Part shown: positions 57,335 through 64,000 of the stretch, in pieces
Numbering within the stretch: position 1 is the first letter of the stretch
How the letters are laid out: the number at the start of each line of letters is the position of its first letter
Assembly: GCA_022592445.1 (NCBI GenBank)
Contig: JABYQR010000100.1
Coordinates: 1-64,000, forward strand
DNA: 64,000 nt
Origin: Cytidiella melzeri
Lineage: Eukaryota > Basidiomycota > Agaricomycetes > Polyporales > Irpicaceae
Reading direction: 5' to 3'
The notes under the pieces: model-generated
The model's database searches: none
Told to the model about the DNA's origin: nothing
What the model saw: the letters and a program-made list of their open reading frames with translations, nothing else
Translations under genes and position numbers: made by a program

Positions 57335-58816
57335 TCATTTGTCGTTCTCTTCGTTCTCTTCACAACCCTCGCCGGTGTACAATAGTGCGATGCGTGTGGC
57401 CGTTTTCATTTGCAGAAATCCATCCTCGGGCCTCTCTATGGTCCAAGAACATTGGTTGTTGATCATGAAAAATCCCGCTATCACCTCTATGCAGATATAC
57501 TGTAGAGACGGAATGACCTCTGCGATTCGGGTCCCGAACTCCAACTTGAGTTGGTCGTTGAAGTACAATTGAGGATCATCCAGCTCTATCGTCAAGTCGA
57601 GATGTGTTATTTGTGGTGCTAACGAGCGCATGGATTTCGCAATACATGTCTGGTGGCGTGTCAGTACGAGTATCATCCGGTCAGCGTACTGCCAACTTAC
57701 AATGACGCGCCTCCTCGATTTGACTATAACTTTGACGGATAGAAAAAGGACCAGCTTTCGTACGCTAATTGGCAGCAGCGATACAAGACTCTTCACCTGC
57801 TTCGCTTTGATTTCATGACAGTGAATTTCAAGGATGGAATTGTTGGTTGCGCTCAGGAGTACCTCTAGCCAGTCGAGCCGCAAGGGTTCAACTACTCTCA
57901 ATTCCAGCTTCCGCGTCGGACAGGCGATACCCAAGCAATAAAGGTAGTGGAGATTGCCGCTCAGTTCGTCCAGAGACTCCCAAGACGATCCGTTACATTC
58001 CTGTCTTTCAAGGCTTACACTGCGCATCTCTTGAAACTCATCCAACGAATTGATGACGAGCCTTTGCGCGTCTTCGCCGACGAAGTCGTGATCGGTGCAC
58101 AATTTTCGTAATTTCGGTAAGGCGGCCATGAGGCCCTCGCCGTCTATAGAATCATAGTTTTCGATTGTCAAAGACACGACCTCAGGGAATTTGAGCCCCA
58201 AAGTCGAAGCTTCCCAATGAACGTTAGACACTACGACCGTCTTCAAAGTCTTGGATGCATTTTGCAACGCTTCCACAAAGTCGGTCGGGTTAGGGAACGA
58301 TTGATTGCGACCCGCCACAAATGTGATGTCTGCGTGTCGAACGGGGGATTCCAAGTCGGCGAGCATGTCCGCAGCAGCCTTGCCATAGGTATCCAGCACG
58401 AGCTCCTCAACGGATGATAAAGACGCAAATGCCAGGGGAAACCTGTCGTCGGATGCCAACGTCTCGTTGTTAAGATGCAGTCTTTTCAGGTTCGATGCAT
58501 TTTGGATTACTCCTAGGATAGCGTCTATGTCTGCGGGCTCATGACAGAGTGCTAGGAAGTTGAAGTAGACGCTTCGAAGATACTGGCAACGAGAGCTATC
58601 GGCCGTCATGAAGAGGCAGAAGGATTGAAGTCGATGATTATCCAGGTGTACAAAAGAGTCGAGGAGCAGGGGTACGCCTTTCGAGTAAAGCGTACGGCAG
58701 GTCCGCATGAGCCGTGACACCGTTTTCTTGTTTCTAACCCACCACAATACTTCAAACAGGACATCGAAGTCCAGGCGCATGATATTGATACCAGCTCTCG
58801 CGGTCGGCAAAGACAC
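57335..58816 (-). CDS. F-box-like protein with LRR-type repeats, copy 2
   Basis: Tandem paralogue of the F-box gene at 54751-56266, sharing the F-box-like start MRLDFDVLFEVLWW ... RLMRTCRTLYSKG and the leucine-rich repeat series in order. Exons 58816-57701 and 57649-57335 give 476 aa. ATG 58780 corresponds to the start of copy 1 and may be the true one (464 aa). The intron 57700-57650 has the same position as in copy 1 but is 51 nt long and stop-free, so the whole locus is one open frame of 493 codons when it is retained. It ends in CEENEENDK, unlike copy 1. Confidence 0.85.
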   Translation of the reverse strand: MSLPTARAGINIMRLDFDVLFEVLWWVRNKKTVSRLMRTCRTLYSKGVPLLLDSFVHLDNHRLQSFCLFMTADSSRCQYLRSVYFNFLALCHEPADIDAILGVIQNASNLKRLHLNNETLASDDRFPLAFASLSSVEELVLDTYGKAAADMLADLESPVRHADITFVAGRNQSFPNPTDFVEALQNASKTLKTVVVSNVHWEASTLGLKFPEVVSLTIENYDSIDGEGLMAALPKLRKLCTDHDFVGEDAQRLVINSLDEFQEMRSVSLERQECNGSSWESLDELSGNLHYLYCLGIACPTRKLELRVVEPLRLDWLEVLLSATNNSILEIHCHEIKAKQVKSLVSLLPISVRKLVLFLSVKVIVKSRRRVIVSWQYADRMILVLTRHQTCIAKSMRSLAPQITHLDLTIELDDPQLYFNDQLKLEFGTRIAEVIPSLQYICIEVIAGFFMINNQCSWTIERPEDGFLQMKTATRIALLYTGEGCEENEENDK

Positions 58817-59131
58817 AGGCTGCGGTGTAGTCCACGGTCAGCCCAGAAATGACAGAATGAAAAGCCACCGCACCAGCTCTAGCTCGTTAGCTGCTGTTCT
58901 CTCCATTGCAAGCGAGGCGTAGCGATTTTCGACTGAGCGGCATGAGCAAGTGCTTGGTACATAAGAGTGTAAAGTGATTATGGTTGCTCACCTTCACGCA
59001 AGCTGTCTTCACGCGCCAGTGTCACTACTCACAAGTGACAGAGGCAGGGGGTTTTGGAAGAGGTAGCAGGAAGTAGTACTCCTACTTCACTGAGCTGAAG
59101 ACGATAGCCGCTCAGCGGCGCTCACCCAACC
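58817..59131. other. Upstream region of F-box copy 2
   Basis: Resembles 56380-56600 and is the end of the second duplicated unit. No gene. Confidence 0.4.
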
Positions 59132-59542
59132 GTGACAGCACGATGTGTTACTAGTAGTCAACGCACAACCAGGATGGGCTTATCCTCGCTTCTCTCCTTA
59201 CGCTACAAAAAACCTAGAAGGACAGTATCCAGCGCGATCTTGAGATGTACGACGAGCTGCGCAGTGCGCAGGCCGTTTGTACAGCACATTCAGGGCTTCT
59301 CATTCCAGTTCGGCGCCATCATCATGATGCGGCTGGAAAGCCCTCGGATGATGCCTTACACAACTGAAGATAGCATCGCTGGTAAAATACCTTCGAACGA
59401 GCTCGCGGCACGTCTAGAGCACGACACAATGGATGTCCAGCGCTGGATGTGGGCTACGACCCCGAGGGAAGATTTGGAGCGTGGAGTTCGGAAGATGAAG
59501 GCGGAGGCCAATGGAGTTTCTGGGAGTACGACTACCTTGTAG
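59132..59542 (+). CDS. Hypothetical frame, weak support
   Basis: A 136-codon frame. Its second half (from about 59280: FQFGAIIMMRLESP ... NELAARLEHDTMDVQRWMW) looks protein-like, with balanced composition and an amphipathic helix. The first half is Arg/Ser/Thr-rich and looks non-coding. It may be the last exon of a remnant gene or chance. No family recognised. Confidence 0.2.
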   Translation: MTARCVTSSQRTTRMGLSSLLSLRYKKPRRTVSSAILRCTTSCAVRRPFVQHIQGFSFQFGAIIMMRLESPRMMPYTTEDSIAGKIPSNELAARLEHDTMDVQRWMWATTPREDLERGVRKMKAEANGVSGSTTTL

Positions 59543-59716
59543 ATGTTCATAGTTCAAGGAGGTAATCTTGGGATACTGTACTTTCACTCAAAGTCCAATA
59601 TCGAACCTCATGTTCCCGCTCTGCTGAACATGAAGTTGCGATTGCGACTATTCGCGTCATACACCGAGCACTGAGAACATGACACAGCAGACGCGTTTTC
59701 ACACAGAAGAACACGA

Positions 59717-61124
59717 TCAATCCTCTCCACTGTGCCTGTTCCTCTCTTCCATCTCTATAGCAGTTCCCTCCCGTGCGACAGAAGAGAATAGCAGAAAGCC
59801 AGGATGGAACAAATTGAAGGCGTACATAGCAATGAGCACCATCGCACCGTCAAATACGTCTACGTAGTTGCGGTCAGGAATTAGCAACTTCTCTCATGTA
59901 GCCTAGATAGTACTCACTGAAGTACACTTGTGTTCTGACCACACGACCCGTCCATCCATCGCCCAGTTCAACGGTACGGTATATAGATCTAAACACGGCT
60001 CTGAGCCTGAGTGTCGAGCCGATCAGGGATGGGTCTATAACACGCACCGGATGATTAAGAACCCAGTGGTGATAGCAAGGCCGAGACTCATGAGCTTCAG
60101 ACTGCCGTTCCATAGATGACGCCGTTTCGCCGTGCTCGTCGCATCCGGGCCATCCCCCTTGCGAAGAATGGGTTGATCGTGCACAAAACGATAGAAAAAC
60201 TCAGCTGCGAACGAAACAAAGACCAGCTGGGCCACTATAACAGGATGCAAGCGTCAGATTAAACGATGGGTGTGTTGCAGTGCGCGTACCTAGCTGGCAC
60301 ACGATACCCGCGAGCATGATGTTTCCGCCCTGCCTCTACCATCAGCGCCCTCGCTCTAACAATGGATGTGAGGGGGGAATACATACCGAGTTTGCACCTG
60401 CAGTGGTTGTAGCTCCAGCCGCTATTCCTCCTCCCGCACCTTGAATCACGAGAGCAATAATATCCTACGATAAACCACCAGGTCAAGAAATACTTCTCGA
60501 AAGTGGCCAAACGTATCGATGACTTACACAGGTCAGGAAGATTCGAGAATCTGTGACACGTTGTCAGCGTTGATGAGCTTACAGGGCACAGCTGACTGAC
60601 TTACACCACCGCGGTGTTAACCTGCTATACCGGATCCCGAGAACTTGTGTCAACCGACTGAACGTGATGAAGACAGCGGCGAGCAGCGGAGTCGGTGCAA
60701 TGATCGTACACACTATTCTGCAAAACCAAATTTTGAGTTTGATTTACATGTTCTTTGATTTCGACCGAGCTAGCACTTACTGCATCATGAAGGGTGTCTG
60801 CGCAGGAAGGTTATATGTTGACCAGAGCCGACCACTCCAACCAATGACTTCCCCAGCGCCGGAAAGGAAAGCGGTGGGGATCAACCACCACAAGCGATAC
60901 TTCAACGCTTCGATTGCATGAACGACTGTTGTCCACATACGTCAAAGTGAGCTCAGTATGTTCGAAACAGAGACCTTACGTGTGGAAAGCCCGAAAAGGA
61001 CAACAAACATAATGCACACGCCTCTGATAGGCACATAGCTGTAGGGTAAATTATTGACGTCGACAGCGTCGACAGAGGGTAGTCGACTCGGTTCAACTGA
61101 AAGGATTTGTTCAGAGAGAGACAT
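59717..61124 (-). CDS. RTA1-like lipid-translocating exporter family protein
   Basis: Fungal seven-transmembrane family with members linked to sterol/sphingolipid stress and azole resistance (yeast Rta1, Rsb1). Nine exons: 61124-60980, 60925-60781, 60717-60605, 60550-60528, 60464-60387, 60329-60290, 60234-60048, 60000-59918, 59859-59717 (318 aa, phases close). Signatures seen: PYSYVPIRGVCIMFVVLFG, GAGEVIGWSGRL, the invariant DIIALVIQGAGGGIA, NIMLAGIVCQLVAQLVFV, FRSIYRTVELGDGWTGR, and VFDGAMVLIAMYAFNLFHPG. The exon encoding YSRIFLTC is 23 nt. The start ATG at 61124 gives the short polar N-terminus expected before the first membrane segment. Confidence 0.9.
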
Positions 61125-62205
61125 AGAATTACTGCACCTAGGACAGAAAAATGCACTCACATGCCGTCGTTGCCACTGTGCAAGACATTGCCACCAGACG
61201 AATGAATGAGGGAGAGAAAGAGCAAGAGGGAGGATATGTTACTTGAGGGAGGTACGCAGGGTTGTGGCCTGATAAGTTTTCCGGAGGGCATGCTCGAGCG
61301 CCGTGGAGACAGACACTGTGGCCGGTGCTTCTTTGCCGTGTTTTTCCTCTTATACAGCACTGAAGCGCTGCAGAGTACATCGCTCCGAACGAGTATTGCC
61401 ATGTGCAGAAAAATCCTCTTGTTAGAGTGACTTGGCCAGCCGGGGCTCATCAGCAAGTCTCCGTACTGTCCCTGCGGGCTGTAGCTCTCCAAAGGCTACA
61501 GTATGCTCGTTCTACAGAGATCATCAGCGTCCATGTCTCACAATGCGGAAGTCACCTCGATCACGAACCTGTCCTTTAAGCTCTTCCAACGCACATAAGC
61601 AAAGCCTGCGTGTGGCGCGATAGCACTAGAACTCCTCCGAGAATCCTTCTATAATCATTAGTAACGAGTTGACGCACGTGAAAGCAACTGGCAGACATAT
61701 GTTGTTGTTTTTGAGTCAGCTTCGTGGCACCCAGCAGACCTCGGAATCCACCTATCCGTCCCGCAATCACGGCCCCATCAAAGGGGATCATCCCCTGAAA
61801 TCAATAGTCCGAACGATGTTCTCCCGCCGGTTTTCCCGCCGTTTCTCTTTTATATAGCCCTCCCGCCCCTGTACTCGTTGAAATCATGTATTTTTAGCCA
61901 TCCCGGTCTGTGACACGCTTTCCGGTACCTTCCTTGTATTGTTATTTCATATGTTCCCTTATAAAGAAGCGTTGCAATTGACAACTACCTTATTGGACTT
62001 GAGGATAATCTCCCACCATTTTCTCGTCGCCTTTGAAAGTCCGCGCGATAGGCGCCGTCGGCGATCGCAGGGCAGATCTCAACGAGCGGCGGGGCGTAGG
62101 TACTGTAAGGTACGGTAGCGGACGTCGTCACACGTGTATAGCGTCGTCGTAATCAATGTTAGTAAATGAAAAAGTTTGTGTCTCGACGCGTCGTTTCTTC
62201 AGTTT
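61125..62205. other. 1.1 kb without a supported gene
   Basis: RTA1 promoter and beyond. A minus-strand frame at 61791-61576 begins MIPFDGAVIAGRIGG and could be a small gene, but I cannot connect it to splice partners or a family. A compact GC-rich patch lies at 62040-62150. Confidence 0.35.
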
Positions 62206-62752
62206 GCTAATGGACTTTTGCGGCGCTACTCATGGACTTCACCCCTATTGGACATTCTTTTGTCTCCTGTCTCATGACTCCTTTGTAGTATGATCGCATC
62301 TTTTGTTTCATCACGCGGACACTGCCTCGTTGCCAGCTTTTTGCTAATGGACTTTTGCGGCGCTACTCATGGACTTCACCCCTATTGGACATTCTTTTGT
62401 CTCCTGTCTCATGACTCCTTTGTAGTATGATCGCATCTTTTGTTTCATCACGCGGACACTGCCTCGTTGCCAGCTTTTTGCTAATGGACTTTTGCGGCAC
62501 TACTCATGGACTTCACCCCTATTGGACATTCTTTTGTCTCCTGTCTCATGACTCCTTTGTAGTATGATCGCATCTTTTGTTTCATCATGCAGACACTGCC
62601 TCGTTGCCAGCTTTTTGCTAATGGACTTTTGCGGCACTACTCATGGACTTCACCCCTATTGGACATTCTTTTGTCTCCTGTCTCATGACTCCTTTGTAGT
62701 ATGATCACATCTTTTGTTTCATCGCGCAGACACTGCCTCGTTGCCAGCTTCC
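62206..62752 (+). repeat. Minisatellite, four 137-bp units
   Basis: Units start at 62206, 62343, 62480 and 62617 (GCTAATGGACTTTTGCGG ...) and are nearly identical, differing by single substitutions such as CGGCGCT/CGGCACT and CACGCGG/CATGCAG. The last unit ends at about 62752 with TTGCCAGC. The array lies directly upstream of a transposase gene. Confidence 0.9.
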
Positions 62753-63077
62753 TTGTAGTATATAACCCTTTCACCCTGGTTCTCTACTCCTCCATTGTGC
62801 TCTCATCTTCGCACCTGGAGTGAGTATTCCCCTATTGCTCTTGCATTATGTTGTATGCTCATATGCCTGTTACCTAGTTAACTCGTCTCCGTGTGTACTA
62901 GGTACATTCTATATTCACATTGTGCTCTCATCTTCGCACCTGGATTAACTTGTCTCCGTGTGTACTAGGTCCCTACAGTCTGCAGTGGGTTTACAACAGC
63001 ACATCCACTCCTGCCTAAGTGACTAAGTTCTCTCAACTTGTCATTATTTGCTACGCTACTGAGGCCTACTGTATGCT
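62753..63077 (+). promoter_or_regulatory. Leader region of the transposase gene
   Basis: Contains a repeated pair: CATTGTGCTCTCATCTTCGC at about 62795 and 62918, and CTCCGTGTGTACTAGGT at about 62886 and 62954. A TATATAA-like box (GTATATAACCC, 62757-62767) sits about 315 bp before the start. It is probably the 5' non-coding part of the element. Confidence 0.5.
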
Positions 63078-64000
63078 ATGGACCAAGCAGGCCAACGTTG
63101 CGGTAAGTGCAAGGCCTGGAAGCCATTTGACCAGTACAAGATACGCACTCGCAATACTCACAATGGCAAAATTGGCGAGCGCACGTCTAAGTGTGAGGCG
63201 TGTATGACAGCCGAAGCAGCGTGGGCCCAGGAGAAGTACAGAAACAATAAACGGAAACGTCAGAACGATGAGGACGACTTTGCTGAAGGATGGCAGCTGG
63301 ATTCTGATGCAGCCACGGTGTTATTCGGGACTTTTCTGTCAGATGTGGCGCACAATGCCGAGAAGGGAGAAGTTGACAATAGTTGCTCATTTCACCTCGG
63401 AGCGCGCGTGGAATGTGATGATGAAGATGTTCTGAAATTGGAAGGAGAGGCACGAGTGAAACAGGTTGCTAATTTGGTTGAGCAGAATACTTTATGGCAT
63501 TGGTCGTACGTAAATCTAAATTCACACTCGCCGCTCGTGCTGAATGGGAAATAGGTATGAGCGAAAGTACATCCGTAAGAAAATGGGCGGAACTGTGTAC
63601 TCGTTCAGTTGCGCACAGTCCGAAGAGCGAGAACACAAGGCGAAGGTACCAAAAGGCAAGAATCGCGATACTGAGCGCATGCAAAGGTTCCCATGCAATG
63701 GGTGGCTTCACATCACTATCCTTGAGGGCCGTGACATGATAATCAAGATCAAGCACCTTTGTCATCATGTCTCTTACTTCCCTATCGGGCTGCCGGACAA
63801 TTGGAAAACCTGGATTGAAGCTAACGCTTCAAAGATGCTTCCTGGTCAGGTATGTAATTATATCTCTTTGATTATATTGGTCTTACACTTCTTTAGATGT
63901 GGCAACATATTCTGTCGGAGGAATGTGGCGGCCGACCAGCCTCTGAAGTCAACTTAGCGTTTAGTGAAAAGGCCGTACGGTATCATTGGCTGAAGCTTAG
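63078..64000 (+). CDS. Mutator-like (MULE) transposase, 5' part
   Basis: Exons 63078-63505, 63555-63849 and from 63897 to the window edge; 275 residues are visible and the gene continues. The N-terminus has a zinc-ribbon-like pair CGKC ... CEAC (residues 8-38). The middle is acidic. Then comes the FAR1/WRKY-GCM1-like DNA-binding block: YIRKKMGGTVYSFSCAQS, MQRFPCNGWLHITI, IKHLCHHVSYFPI. It is followed by the helical segment MWQHILSEECGGRPASEVNL. I recall this order from MULE-type transposases of Agaricomycetes. The frame is intact with clean introns, so the copy may be recent. The DDE catalytic part would lie beyond 64000. Confidence 0.7.

Noticed and set aside
61576..61791. Possible small gene beginning MIPFDGAVIAGRIGG
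   Set aside because: The frame is short, its only internal intron candidate is 29 bp, and I recognise no family; kept as a note in the gene-free stretch.
1..64000. CRISPR array, bacterial operon or phage features
   Set aside because: Genes have spliceosomal introns and eukaryotic families throughout; tandem repeats here have no unique spacers.

Overview
This window is nuclear DNA of a filamentous basidiomycete, most likely an Agaricomycete (mushroom-forming) fungus. Genes are short-spaced on both strands and are broken by many 46-110 bp GT-AG introns with CTNA-like branch points. The proteins present (Ime2/Crk1-type kinase, DUF6533 and RTA1 membrane proteins, basidiomycete-style F-box proteins, a mushroom-type Mutator-like transposase) fit that group. 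I cannot name the genus from sequence alone.

Layout. Positions 1-10.4 kb are a repeat-rich, AT-richer block. It holds a mosaic of direct and inverted repeat copies, a complete 441-bp LTR-type miniature element (TRIM) with target-site duplication, a foldback MITE, a 3 x 143 bp tandem array, a microsatellite and one good gene, a small secreted protein at 9.2-9.7 kb. Positions 11.4-61.1 kb are gene-dense euchromatin. In order: Ime2-like kinase (-), flavin-nucleotide-binding protein (+), PRPP synthetase (-), decapping enzyme DCP2 (-), INCENP (-), GRAMD4-like GRAM-domain protein (+), meiotic cohesin REC8 (+), isopentenyl-diphosphate isomerase (+), a basidiomycete protein of unknown function (-), mitochondrial pyruvate carrier MPC1 (+), DNA ligase I (-), a multi-pass receptor-like protein (+), a DUF6533 membrane protein (-), ribosomal protein uS17/RPS11 (+), PPZ-type phosphatase (+), a THI74/SLC35F-like transporter (-), mitochondrial ribosomal protein bL36m (+), DHFR (-), two tandem F-box genes (-) with a duplicated DHFR fragment between them, and an RTA1-like exporter (-). 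Positions 61.1-64 kb hold a 4 x 137 bp minisatellite followed by the 5' part of a Mutator-like transposase gene that runs off the window.

Exon models were built by hand from splice signals, reading phase and recalled family conservation. Most close exactly in frame, and their lengths fit the families. Housekeeping functions dominate: chromosome segregation and meiosis (kinase, INCENP, REC8), replication and nucleotide supply (ligase I, DHFR, PRPP synthetase), mRNA decay, isoprenoid and mitochondrial metabolism. They do not form a pathway cluster.

The most notable observations are: a PRPP synthetase gene whose frame requires a hidden exon that is best explained as a single nucleotide; a complete TRIM element with nearly identical LTRs; a segmental tandem duplication of about 2.5 kb that copied an F-box gene plus the 5' part of the neighbouring DHFR gene; and, in the second F-box copy, an intron of 51 nt without stops that could be translated if retained. 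I found no convincing new multi-gene system, CRISPR array, rRNA or tRNA gene.
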